DNA from: Leptospira sp.
Lineage (GTDB): Bacteria; Spirochaetota; Leptospiria; Leptospirales; Leptospiraceae
Direction: 5' to 3'
Assembly (NCBI GenBank): GCA_025457985.1
Contig: JALOTI010000019.1
Location: 1-11,675, forward strand
Length of the DNA stretch: 11,675 bases
Under the pieces are notes generated by a model. It had not been told where the DNA came from and did no database searches. It was given only the letters and a program-made list of their open reading frames with translations. Shown in pieces: positions 1 through 6,563 of this stretch. Position 1 is the first letter of the stretch. Every line of letters begins with the position of its first letter. Position numbers and translations under genes: made by a program.

Positions 1-1
1 T

Positions 2-883
2 GATTACACCTTCGGGTATGTAAACGCAGGCCACCAAAGAATGTTACATTATAAATCGGCGGATGATAGTTTTGTTTCGTATGATACAAAAGGTGTCCCT
101 CTTGGGATTTTACCAGTTCGGAAAGCCGATTATGAAGAAAAACAAGGAAGGCTTGAGCCCGGTGATTTTTTACTTCTCATTTCTGATGGATTTAGTGAGC
201 AGAGAAACGCAAAGAAGGAAGAAGTGGGAGTCGAAAGGATCCAGACTTGGCTCCAAGACGAAAGAGAAAAGTTGATCGTTGAAGGTCGAGGGAAGGTAGA
301 TCTAAAAAAGCTATCTTCCAATTTCCTGACTCGATTCAGAGAATACCAGGGCCAAACACCGAATGGCGACGATCTCTCGTATTTGTTTTTGTACTGTGGG
401 GATTCAATTCCAGAGGCAAACCATTACATCCAAATGGCAAAAGCTTCGAATGCAAAATTGAAGTCGGAAGATGCCTATGCACAGGCACTCAAGGCATTTT
501 CAATTGACCCATCTCTCAAAGAAAACTTAATGTTTCTTGGAAAGATGTACTACCGAGACGGCGCATACAAGGAATCGATTCGTTTCCTTGAAGAGTATCT
601 CAAAACTTCAGGAGATAATACCGCAAGTTCTCATTTTATGATGGGAAGGGCTTACTACAAAGCGGGTATGATCTCTGAAGCAAAGAGAGCTCTAAAGATG
701 GCCTTGTCAAGTGACCATAGTTTTGCAAAGGCAAGCATTTTACTTGCCCAGTGTTATTTAAAAGAAAATGCGAAACCAAAGGCGATAAAGGTCCTACAAC
801 AAGGTGTAAAAAATACACCTCAAAATATAGAACTCAAAGCATCGCTTGTTAAACTAGAGTCTCTAGCCCAACGAGCAAGCTAA
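2..883 (+). CDS. SpoIIE/PP2C-family protein phosphatase with C-terminal TPR repeats (5' partial)
   Basis: The reading frame is open from the first bases of the window, so the start lies upstream; 293 residues are visible. The fragment begins in the second half of a PP2C-like SpoIIE/RsbU domain. VNAGHQ (visible residues 7-12) and PLGIL match the family's NAGH and pLGi motifs. LLLISDGFSE (about 57-66) is the SDG motif, and GDD (122-124) is the metal-binding aspartate pair near the domain end. Family members dephosphorylate serine/threonine phosphoproteins, typically anti-anti-sigma factors or other signalling partners. From about residue 145 to the C-terminus there are helix pairs with TPR spacing, such as LGKMYYRDGAYKESI and MGRAYYKAGMISEAK, giving three to four TPRs likely to bind a protein partner. 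Any sensor domain (PAS, GAF, HAMP or membrane segments) would be in the missing N-terminus. Only 10 bases separate it from amtB, so cotranscription is likely. The domain call is firm; the target is unknown. Confidence 0.88.
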   Translation, partial: DYTFGYVNAGHQRMLHYKSADDSFVSYDTKGVPLGILPVRKADYEEKQGRLEPGDFLLLISDGFSEQRNAKKEEVGVERIQTWLQDEREKLIVEGRGKVDLKKLSSNFLTRFREYQGQTPNGDDLSYLFLYCGDSIPEANHYIQMAKASNAKLKSEDAYAQALKAFSIDPSLKENLMFLGKMYYRDGAYKESIRFLEEYLKTSGDNTASSHFMMGRAYYKAGMISEAKRALKMALSSDHSFAKASILLAQCYLKENAKPKAIKVLQQGVKNTPQNIELKASLVKLESLAQRAS

Positions 884-893
884 AGGAAAAAAA

Positions 894-2324
894 ATGAATC
901 TTTTTTGGAAACAAATTACAATCTTACTTTTGTTTGGTTGTTTCTTCGGACTTTCATCCCAAGAATCTTCTAAGGAAAGTATGGATTTGGAAACGATCAC
1001 GAAAGAGCTCCAAGTCTTAAAACAAGGACTCGAAGAAAGTAAGGCTGAAGTAAAGAAATCAAAGGATGAGGCAAATTGGATTTGGACTTGTATAGCTGCA
1101 TTCCTTGTTTTTTTTATGCAAGCTGGATTTGCTTATGTTGAAGCTGGATTTACTCGTGCAAAAAACGCAGTGAACATCTTAATGAAAAATTTCTCCGATC
1201 TTACCGTTGGAGCCATAGCGTTTTGGTTAGTAGGATTTTCGATCATGTTCGGACCCCATCTCATTTCAGGACTTGGGTTTGGTATGCCTAGTTTAGCCGA
1301 AACTCTTTTGAATTCAGATGATGGAGCAATGGATCCGGGAAACTATACATTTTTTATGTTCCAAATAGTTTTTGCTGCGACGGCGGCAACGATAGTATCA
1401 GGAGCAATGGCAGAAAGAACAAAGTTCCCAGTATATCTTGCTTTTTCTGTTATCATCACCGCTTTTATCTATCCGATTTTTGGAAGTTTTGCTTGGGCAG
1501 GACTTCTTGGCAAATCTAGTGGGTTTTTGGAGACTCTGAACATTGGCGGTGGTGAAAACGGCCGGAACTTTTTGGATTTTGCTGGATCTACAGTCGTACA
1601 TAGCGTAGGCGCTTGGGCAGGGCTTGCGGGAGCAATCGTTGTTGGGCCCAGATTGGGGAAGTTTCAGCCGGATGGCAGGGTCTATCCAATTTTAGGCCAC
1701 AACATGTCGATGGCAGCCTTAGGTGTTTTTATACTTTGGTTTGGTTGGTTTGGTTTTAATCCTGGCTCTACAACGTCGATAGAAGACGGAGCATTTGCAA
1801 GAATTGCTGTGGTTACGCATATGGCAGCGAGTGCTGGTGCTTTGGGAGCAATGATCTTAACTTGGTTCCTTTTTAAAAAACCGGAAATAGGACTCACGCT
1901 GAACGGTGGTTTAGCGGGCTTGGTTGCAATTACAGCACCTTGTGACAATGTTAGTATATTGGGAGCAGTTCTAATCGGTTTGGTTGCGGGGATTTTAGTC
2001 ATCGTATCTGTTTTATTTTTTGATAAAGTCAAAATCGATGATCCCGTAGGAGCGGTCTCCGTTCATGGGGTTTGTGGAGCTTGGGGAACACTTTCCGTGG
2101 GTCTTTTCAATTTGGACACTGGGCTATTTTATGGTGGTGGCATTGAACAATTGATTGCCCAAGCCATTGGAGTGGCTGTGGCATTTGTATGGACTTTTGG
2201 AGTCAGTTTTGTTCTCTTTTTTCTTATCAATAAACTCGTTGGTATTCGGGTTTCGGAAGAAGAGGAATTGCTTGGACTCGATATATTGGAACATGGAAAC
2301 GAAGCATATCCTGTTTCGAAATAG
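894..2324 (+). CDS. amtB: Ammonium transporter (Amt family)
   Basis: A 476-residue Amt/MEP/Rh-family channel that moves ammonium across the inner membrane. Family residues are visible: EAGFTRAKNAVN (83-94), the twin-Phe gate region at F156/F160, AMAERTKFP (171-179), DFAGSTVVH with D228 and the first pore histidine H236, GWFGFNPGS (284-292), and the second pore histidine H391 in VSVHGVCGAWG. W201 aligns with the E. coli external-site Trp. The cytosolic tail keeps the conserved EEEELLGLDILEHGNEAY region (455-472), linked in the family to gating. About 11 membrane spans follow an N-terminal signal peptide (residues 1 to about 21). Between signal and first span lies a charged, heptad-like stretch (about 30-60) that is longer than in E. 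coli AmtB. The ATG has AAAGG just upstream, separated by a run of A's. No glnK/PII gene is adjacent in the window; the upstream neighbour is a phosphatase. A terminator follows. Family assignment is firm; amtB versus another amt paralogue name is by convention. Confidence 0.93.
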   Translation: MNLFWKQITILLLFGCFFGLSSQESSKESMDLETITKELQVLKQGLEESKAEVKKSKDEANWIWTCIAAFLVFFMQAGFAYVEAGFTRAKNAVNILMKNFSDLTVGAIAFWLVGFSIMFGPHLISGLGFGMPSLAETLLNSDDGAMDPGNYTFFMFQIVFAATAATIVSGAMAERTKFPVYLAFSVIITAFIYPIFGSFAWAGLLGKSSGFLETLNIGGGENGRNFLDFAGSTVVHSVGAWAGLAGAIVVGPRLGKFQPDGRVYPILGHNMSMAALGVFILWFGWFGFNPGSTTSIEDGAFARIAVVTHMAASAGALGAMILTWFLFKKPEIGLTLNGGLAGLVAITAPCDNVSILGAVLIGLVAGILVIVSVLFFDKVKIDDPVGAVSVHGVCGAWGTLSVGLFNLDTGLFYGGGIEQLIAQAIGVAVAFVWTFGVSFVLFFLINKLVGIRVSEEEELLGLDILEHGNEAYPVSK

Positions 2325-2351
2325 TCCTTGACCCATTTCTTGTTCCCTGCG

Positions 2352-2391
2352 AAGCCTAGAGAGTGCACAAGTCTCTAGGCTTTTATTTATT
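2352..2391 (+). terminator. Intrinsic terminator of amtB overlapping the next gene's start
   Basis: The 10-base arm AGCCTAGAGA (2353-2362) pairs perfectly with TCTCTAGGCT (2372-2381), and an A-T pair at 2352/2382 extends it. The loop is 9 bases (2363-2371) and a T-rich tract, TTTTATTTATT, runs from 2381. It begins 28 bases after the amtB stop, as expected of a Rho-independent terminator. Unusually, the loop starts with the GTG start codon of the downstream lipoprotein gene, and the T tract encodes part of that protein's signal peptide. Confidence 0.8.
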
Positions 2392-3013
2392 CCCGATCCT
2401 ATTCTTATTCTATGGATGTTTTGAATATGAGGAAACCTTGCTATTCAGAAAGGCGAACTCAGGCACAATCGAGATTGCATATACTGTCCCTTTAAAAAAA
2501 GATTCTTCCGAATCCCTAATTCGATTTTTGCCAACTTCGAAGGAAGATATTCTTTCTAAACTCAAAAAGAAAGCCAATATAAATATTGTTATACGTGATT
2601 TCACGTTTCGGGAACTGGAAAAGAATGAAATTACAGATCCTTATTTCAAACGTAAGGCTAAAGTTTCCTATAAAATTGACTTTGAAGATCCTTCTGAATT
2701 AGAGGGCGTACTTTTGGGCAGTTTTAGTTTAAAAGCTAAGTCAAAAACGGTTACAATTAAGAGAGAATTTCCTAATCTAACAGATAACGGCAATTTTGAA
2801 GCCAATGTAGGGGAACGTAAGATCATTTCTGAGACCACAAGGTTACTTCGGGATGGACGTATCCAGTTCCGAGTTTTATTTCCGAAAGATTCTGAGTGTA
2901 GTTCCAATCGGGGTTCTGTAGGACTAGGAAATTTGGTCTATCAAATTCCCCTCCAAGATAGTTTGGAGAACCCAGATTCCAAAAACTGGGAATTTCGAAT
3001 CCGGTTTTTCTGA
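2363..3013 (+). CDS. Putative lipoprotein of unknown function
   Basis: A 216-residue protein. The N-terminus has a basic start (HK), a hydrophobic core (LGFYLFPILFLFYG) and Cys19, which fits a lipoprotein signal peptide cleaved before Cys under the loose lipobox seen in spirochaetes. The mature part is hydrophilic, rich in Lys, Glu and Ser, and looks largely beta-stranded with no further membrane span. I do not recognise a domain. The start must be GTG at 2363: an in-frame TAG sits two codons upstream (2357-2359), and no other start codon occurs before the signal peptide core. The only ribosome-site candidate is a weak GAAG at 2351-2354. The start lies in the loop of the amtB terminator hairpin, so expression may depend on read-through or on an unseen local promoter. 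It converges with mqnA, with 24 bases between them. The open frame and signal peptide support a real gene; the function is unknown. Confidence 0.75.
   Translation: MHKSLGFYLFPILFLFYGCFEYEETLLFRKANSGTIEIAYTVPLKKDSSESLIRFLPTSKEDILSKLKKKANINIVIRDFTFRELEKNEITDPYFKRKAKVSYKIDFEDPSELEGVLLGSFSLKAKSKTVTIKREFPNLTDNGNFEANVGERKIISETTRLLRDGRIQFRVLFPKDSECSSNRGSVGLGNLVYQIPLQDSLENPDSKNWEFRIRFF
2981..3009. terminator. Possible bidirectional terminator between lipoprotein gene and mqnA
   Basis: AAAAACTGG (2981-2989) pairs with CCGGTTTTT (3001-3009), with one U-G wobble, around an 11-base loop. A runs on one arm and T runs on the other give a U-rich 3' arm on either strand. It lies inside the last codons of the lipoprotein gene and about 30 bases beyond the mqnA stop, between two convergent genes. 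The stem is short and partly A-T, so this is tentative. Confidence 0.4.
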
Positions 3014-3037
3014 TTCGGATAACGGAAGATAGACGAT

Positions 3038-3784
3038 TTAAATCAATTCTAAGTTGCGACAGATTTCAATATATTTTTCGAACCCTTTCAAATTGGTTTC
3101 TTCTGGCACGAAGTGTAGTTCTTGTTTTAAATACCTATCTACTACTTGGTGTGGAAGCCTAGTTTCTGTTTCGATAATACTTTCCAACTGACTCATTCCG
3201 TACGAGAGGGCTTTTAAAAAAATGGAATCCTCCCAAGGTTTGCCCTTCGGGAAAGCCCAAAAAGCAAAACAAAAATGTAAACCTGTCAGATGGTTCCACC
3301 AGTGTGCTAAATCTCGAACTTGGTAGCCTGGTGTCGATTTTTGTAATAGGGCATGGTCACCAAACAAAAGATGACTGCCTTGTTTTTTTTCCAAACGGTC
3401 TGAAATTTCTTTCGCATTGGTGGGTAACACTTGGATTTTTTTACCCGTTTCCAAATAAAACAAACACTGCAATAGAGCAACACTTGTCCGAGAACCTAGA
3501 TCGGTATAGACCATATCTGGCGGATACATTTCGTTTTTATTTTGAAAATATAATACAGAACGGACAAAGTCTCTGGCACATACTCCAACGACTTTCGTAT
3601 AGTCCAGTAGGTCTTTGTTTCTTTCACATTCAATCGACGAAATAAGTGCACAATCCAGCTTTCCTAACTTTAATTCCTCTACTAAAACGCTGGGATTATC
3701 GTATACGGGTTCGTAATCCTTATTGTTTTCAAAAAACAAAGTTAACGGTCTAGCATTGAGGTGTTTTACGAGTCCGATTTTCAT
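3038..3784 (-). CDS. mqnA: Chorismate dehydratase, futalosine pathway of menaquinone synthesis (MqnA)
   Basis: A 248-residue protein of the MqnA/MqnD periplasmic-binding-like fold. MqnA removes water from chorismate to give 3-[(1-carboxyvinyl)oxy]benzoate, the first step of the futalosine route to menaquinone; it is cytoplasmic. Supporting motifs in order are [12 protein letters not shown] (3-14), the family's N-terminal signature; [15 protein letters not shown] (38-52), matching the L..G.lDvalipS.E pattern; VRSVLYF (74-80), equivalent to the GpVrSV segment; [11 protein letters not shown] (95-105); FGDHALL (141-147), matching iGD.aL; and a [19 protein letters not shown] segment (158-176), matching the family's W...TGlPFvfA.W. 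The length is slightly short for the family (usually about 270-280). Other pathway genes (mqnB, mqnC, mqnD) are not in the window. It diverges from cheR and converges on the lipoprotein gene, so it is probably transcribed alone. The ATG start gives the complete N-terminal motif. MqnD is the main alternative but usually lacks this N-terminal form. Confidence 0.87.
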   Translation of the reverse strand: MKIGLVKHLNARPLTLFFENNKDYEPVYDNPSVLVEELKLGKLDCALISSIECERNKDLLDYTKVVGVCARDFVRSVLYFQNKNEMYPPDMVYTDLGSRTSVALLQCLFYLETGKKIQVLPTNAKEISDRLEKKQGSHLLFGDHALLQKSTPGYQVRDLAHWWNHLTGLHFCFAFWAFPKGKPWEDSIFLKALSYGMSQLESIIETETRLPHQVVDRYLKQELHFVPEETNLKGFEKYIEICRNLELI

Positions 3785-3855
3785 ATTCTCTATCTGTCCT
3801 CAAAAAACAGCTTGTCAGAATGCTAAACCCATGTCGAATACTTGAGGGGGATTTT

Positions 3856-4713
3856 TTGGACTTTAAAAACGCATTTAACACGATCGGAGATCCTGAATTT
3901 GACTTTATTAAGGATCTTGTTTACAAACAAGCAGGGATCTTTCTTGCTCCCCACAAGAAAATTATGGTCCAATCTCGTCTCAATGCGAGACTAAGACAGT
4001 TATCCATTCCGTCGTATGAAGAATATGTTTCTCGACTGAAAAAGGATCCTAAGTTTGCAAGTGATGAGATGCAGGAACTGATCAATCGCATCACGACTAA
4101 CAAAACTGATTTTTTCCGAGAAAACCACCACTTCGAATTTTTAAAGAACGATTTCTTTCCTATGCTCGAGGAGAATGCAAAATCAGGAGCGCAAAAAACT
4201 CTTAGAATTTGGTGTTCTGCATCTTCTACAGGGGAAGAACCGTATTCCATCGCGATTGCAGTGTACGACTACTTTCAGTCGAAAAAAGACTGGAATTGTA
4301 AAATCTATGCCTCAGACATCGATACCCAGGTTTTAAATACGGCGAAACTCGGTGTTTACAGAGAGGACCGATTGGAGCCAGTTTCGGAAGCGCTGAAGAC
4401 CAAACACTTCAACAAACAGACAATCAAAGACCAATTGCACTATGAAGCGAAACCACATCTCAAATCACTGATAGAGTTTAAACAAATCAATCTATTGCAT
4501 TACCCTTTTCCTATTTCGGAAAAGTTGGATTTGATATTTTGTCGAAACGTAGTGATTTACTTTGATAAACCGACTCAAAAAACTTTGTTCTCTAGGTTTG
4601 AAGAAATGCTCAAGCCAAAAGGCTATTTGATTCTTGGTCACTCCGAGACAATGTTCGGTATCTCAGATAGCTTTAAGTTTTTAGGACACACTATCTATCA
4701 CAAAAAAGTTTAA
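3856..4713 (+). CDS. cheR: Chemotaxis protein methyltransferase CheR
   Basis: A SAM-dependent methyltransferase that methylates glutamates of chemoreceptors in adaptation. I chose TTG at 3856 (285 residues) because GAGGGGG (3844-3850) sits at proper distance before it. An in-frame ATG at 3820 would add 12 residues but has no ribosome site. Using the TTG numbering, the N-terminal helical domain holds [10 protein letters not shown] (40-49) and [11 protein letters not shown] (80-90), both typical of CheR. The SAM site is [16 protein letters not shown] (119-134), with the GEEPYS signature. [17 protein letters not shown] (152-168) is the acidic-loop motif, and [10 protein letters not shown] (228-237) followed by [13 protein letters not shown] (253-265) closes the Rossmann fold. 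The length is normal for the family. No other che gene or receptor is near, so it is an orphan cheR here, lying between mqnA (divergent) and the HIT gene (convergent, 4-base overlap). Family assignment is firm; which receptors it serves cannot be told. Confidence 0.9.
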   Translation: MDFKNAFNTIGDPEFDFIKDLVYKQAGIFLAPHKKIMVQSRLNARLRQLSIPSYEEYVSRLKKDPKFASDEMQELINRITTNKTDFFRENHHFEFLKNDFFPMLEENAKSGAQKTLRIWCSASSTGEEPYSIAIAVYDYFQSKKDWNCKIYASDIDTQVLNTAKLGVYREDRLEPVSEALKTKHFNKQTIKDQLHYEAKPHLKSLIEFKQINLLHYPFPISEKLDLIFCRNVVIYFDKPTQKTLFSRFEEMLKPKGYLILGHSETMFGISDSFKFLGHTIYHKKV

Positions 4714-4723
4714 TCTTTTTTGT
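4700..4723. terminator. A/T-rich bidirectional terminator candidate holding both stop codons
   Basis: ACAAAAAAG (4700-4708) and CTTTTTTGT (4715-4723) form a perfect 9-base inverted repeat around the 6-base loop TTTAAT. On each strand the 3' arm is a T run. The loop and its edge contain the stop codons of both convergent genes (plus-strand TAA at 4711-4713, minus-strand TAA at 4710-4712). There is little GC in the stem, so termination strength is uncertain. Confidence 0.5.
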
Positions 4724-5222
4724 TCCAAAGCAGTTTCAAATCTTCCAACATTTTATAAGGTTCGTAGATCACAATTCTTGTATTGGATATAACATCGAGG
4801 AAACCGGCTTCATTGGGAAACCTAGGCACTATGTGTTCATGGATGTGAGGGATAGAACCACCACTGTTTTTTCCTAGATTATAACCGATGTTAAATCCTT
4901 GGACTCTCCATTCCTCCTCCAAAATTCTCATGGTTTTCTGAGTGAGTCTGTGGATGTCTAGGCTTTCTTCTTCTGTCAATTCTAAATAGTTGATAATGTG
5001 GCGCTTAGGAAAAATGATGATATGACCTGGATTGTAGGGAAACAGGTTAACAGAAACAATCGAAAGTTCTGTCTCTGCGATGGTAAGGTTGGGTACGATT
5101 TCGTTCTTTTCTTTGACTCCACAAAGGATACAATCCACGTTTGGTCGATCCCCTTTAGCGTATCCCAGTTTGCCAACGCTAAATAGGTTTTTCCTATGCG
5201 AATGCTCGTCAAAAGAACTCAT
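4710..5222 (-). CDS. HIT-family (histidine triad) nucleotide-binding protein
   Basis: A 170-residue cytoplasmic protein from the ATG at 5222; an in-frame TTG at 5282 would give 190 residues, but the added part resembles no family sequence and would fill the gap to rsmH. The catalytic triad is HIHEHI, with histidines 126, 128 and 130, matching the H-x-H-x-H-hydrophobic signature. It is preceded by [15 protein letters not shown] (109-123), typical of the FHIT/Ap4A branch, and by [12 protein letters not shown] (64-75), the substrate-side strand. CILC (31-34) is the Cys pair often seen near the N-terminus of this branch and may bind zinc. Family members cleave phosphoanhydride or phosphoramidate bonds of adenine nucleotides, for example Ap4A or AMP-lysine. 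The actual substrate cannot be told. It converges on cheR (4-base overlap) and diverges from the dcw cluster, with 72 bases between the two starts. Confidence 0.87.
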   Translation of the reverse strand: MSSFDEHSHRKNLFSVGKLGYAKGDRPNVDCILCGVKEKNEIVPNLTIAETELSIVSVNLFPYNPGHIIIFPKRHIINYLELTEEESLDIHRLTQKTMRILEEEWRVQGFNIGYNLGKNSGGSIPHIHEHIVPRFPNEAGFLDVISNTRIVIYEPYKMLEDLKLLWNKKD

Positions 5223-5294
5223 CTCTTCAGTAGCTTCTGTAAAGGAATTAAGGATTGCAAGGATTTTGATGGAAATACACAAAGAAAGTAACTC

Positions 5295-6206
5295 GTGAAT
5301 CTAAGTCCTCATATCCCTGTTTTACCAAACGAAGTTATAAGTTCTCTACAAAAGATGGAGAATCCAGACCCGAAATGGATTCTCGATGGTACGGCGGGTG
5401 AAGGTGGACATTCCAAGCTGATACTGGAAACATTTCCCAATGCCAATTTGATCTTGGTTGACCGAGACCAAATTATGTTAGCACGTGCCAAGGCCGTATT
5501 AGGTGACTCTCCTCGGATCTATCCCTTTCAAATGAATTTTAGCGAAATTGACCAAAAGTTTTTGGATGGAATTGGATGTCCGGGGCTTGACGGGGCTTTG
5601 GTTGACCTTGGGGTTTCTCTATTTCATTTTTTGCACTCTGGTCGAGGTTTTACGTTTAAGAATGAGGAGCCCTTAGATATGAGGCTTGAGCCCAATTTGG
5701 GTAACAAAACGGCGGCAGATGTTGTGAACTACAGCTCTATCTTGCATCTAAAAAAAGTCTTTTGGGAGTATGGCGAAGAACGTTGGGCATTAAAGGTTGC
5801 AAACAATATAGTTCAAACCCGCCATAAGAAAAAATTTGAAACAAATGTAGATCTCGCAAAACTTGTAGAGGCATCTATCCCAAGAAAATTTTGGCCTAAA
5901 GACAGTCATCCTGCTACTAGAATTTTCCAAGCCTTACGAATCGAGGTGAACGAAGAATTAGAGCATGCAAAAAAAGGTATCCACCAAATTAGCAACTTAC
6001 TGTCTCCAGGTGGAGTTTTTGTTTGTATCTCTTTCCACTCACTTGAAGACCGGGTGGTGAAGTGGAGCTTTCGTTCCTTGAAAGAAGAGGGTCCATTCAA
6101 CATCCTAACTAAAAAACCGGTTCTCCCAACAGAGGAAGAGATCCGGCAAAATAGAGCCTCACGATCAGCAAAATTGAGAGTGATTCAACGGGATTTAGAC
6201 CGATAG
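5295..6206 (+). CDS. rsmH: 16S rRNA (cytosine-1402-N4)-methyltransferase RsmH
   Basis: A 303-residue SAM-dependent enzyme (old name MraW) that methylates N4 of C1402 in the decoding centre of 16S rRNA. The N-terminal [10 protein letters not shown] (6-15) fits the family start. [11 protein letters not shown] (30-40) is the SAM-binding loop, VDRD (55-58) the acidic strand end, [10 protein letters not shown] (99-108) motif IV, and [14 protein letters not shown] (117-130) the next RsmH signature. WEYGEERWA (157-165), [19 protein letters not shown] (204-222) and ISFHSLEDR (245-253) complete the set. The length is normal. The start is GTG at 5295, preceded by GAAAG at about 6 bases; no nearby ATG gives the conserved N-terminus. 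It is the first gene of the dcw cluster here, and 9 bases separate it from the ftsL-like gene. No mraZ precedes it: the upstream gene is the divergent HIT gene, so the operon promoter should lie in 5223-5294. I see no clear -35/-10 pair there. Confidence 0.95.
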   Translation: MNLSPHIPVLPNEVISSLQKMENPDPKWILDGTAGEGGHSKLILETFPNANLILVDRDQIMLARAKAVLGDSPRIYPFQMNFSEIDQKFLDGIGCPGLDGALVDLGVSLFHFLHSGRGFTFKNEEPLDMRLEPNLGNKTAADVVNYSSILHLKKVFWEYGEERWALKVANNIVQTRHKKKFETNVDLAKLVEASIPRKFWPKDSHPATRIFQALRIEVNEELEHAKKGIHQISNLLSPGGVFVCISFHSLEDRVVKWSFRSLKEEGPFNILTKKPVLPTEEEIRQNRASRSAKLRVIQRDLDR

Positions 6207-6215
6207 TTAAAAAGG

Positions 6216-6563
6216 ATGAAACTCCGGATGGGAAAGATTAATAACGTTTTGAATTCTACAATTCGACAGCTTCTCCCACTATTTTTCCTGTTTCCATTTT
6301 ATCTCTTTTTGTTTGTCCTTGTATGGCAAGGGTTGGAAAAGTCTAGACTGGTGCGTTCCATACATGAATTGAATCAAACGAAAGATGAGCTTAAGCGAAA
6401 AAACGATGAATTGAAGATTGGCATCGTATCTTATACATCCGCAGAAAGGATTGAGACCTTGTATCGCAAAACATACCAATTTTTACCTATTAGTCTGGGA
6501 AATCGTACTGTTACTGTTGAATTGCCACCTATCCCGAAAAAAGAACCTGGGAGCTCCTTTTGA
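6216..6563 (+). CDS. ftsL: FtsL-like cell division protein (small bitopic membrane protein)
   Basis: A 115-residue protein named mainly from position: in dcw clusters FtsL follows rsmH. The build fits: a short basic cytoplasmic N-terminus, one membrane span (about residues 19-38), then a charged periplasmic coiled coil (about 40-68, LVRSIHELNQTKDELKRKND) and a short tail ending in a proline- and lysine-rich stretch ([15 protein letters not shown]). FtsL bridges FtsB/FtsQ and FtsW/FtsI in the divisome. Sequence identity in this family is very low, so the name is an inference. Two in-frame ATGs compete: 6216 has AAAGG directly abutting it, too close to act, whereas 6228 has the same AAAGGA about 11 bases upstream, so the true start may be 6228 (111 residues). 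The gene overlaps murE by 4 bases (TTGA), which leaves no room for ftsI. Confidence 0.68.
   Translation: MKLRMGKINNVLNSTIRQLLPLFFLFPFYLFLFVLVWQGLEKSRLVRSIHELNQTKDELKRKNDELKIGIVSYTSAERIETLYRKTYQFLPISLGNRTVTVELPPIPKKEPGSSF

Noticed and set aside
1737..1756. Repeated TTTGG units in amtB
   Set aside because: They encode the conserved Trp/Phe/Gly-rich motif around GWFGFN of Amt proteins, so codon content explains the repetition.
1682..2032. Open frame of 116 codons on the minus strand
   Set aside because: It lies fully within amtB, opposite its conserved pore motifs, with no family resemblance; an antisense shadow.
2328..2362. TTGACC as a -35 element for the lipoprotein gene
   Set aside because: At 16-18 bases downstream there is no -10-like hexamer; the region is the terminator stem.
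3304..3645. Open frame of 113 codons on the plus strand
   Set aside because: It lies fully opposite mqnA, whose motifs are continuous across it; no ribosome site or recognisable domain.
3812..3842. TTGTCA and AATACT as a cheR promoter
   Set aside because: The spacer would be 19 bases and the transcript would start past the GAGGGGG ribosome site, so it could not serve the TTG start.
3921..4250. Open frame of 109 codons on the minus strand
   Set aside because: It is antisense to the conserved N-terminal and SAM motifs of cheR and has no protein-like features.
5223..5282. TTG-started extension of the HIT gene by 20 codons
   Set aside because: TTG at 5282 has no clear ribosome site and the added segment is not family-like; ATG at 5222 leaves a normal divergent promoter gap.
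5223..5294. Promoter for the dcw cluster
   Set aside because: A promoter is expected here by layout, but I found no convincing -35/-10 pair, so I did not annotate one.
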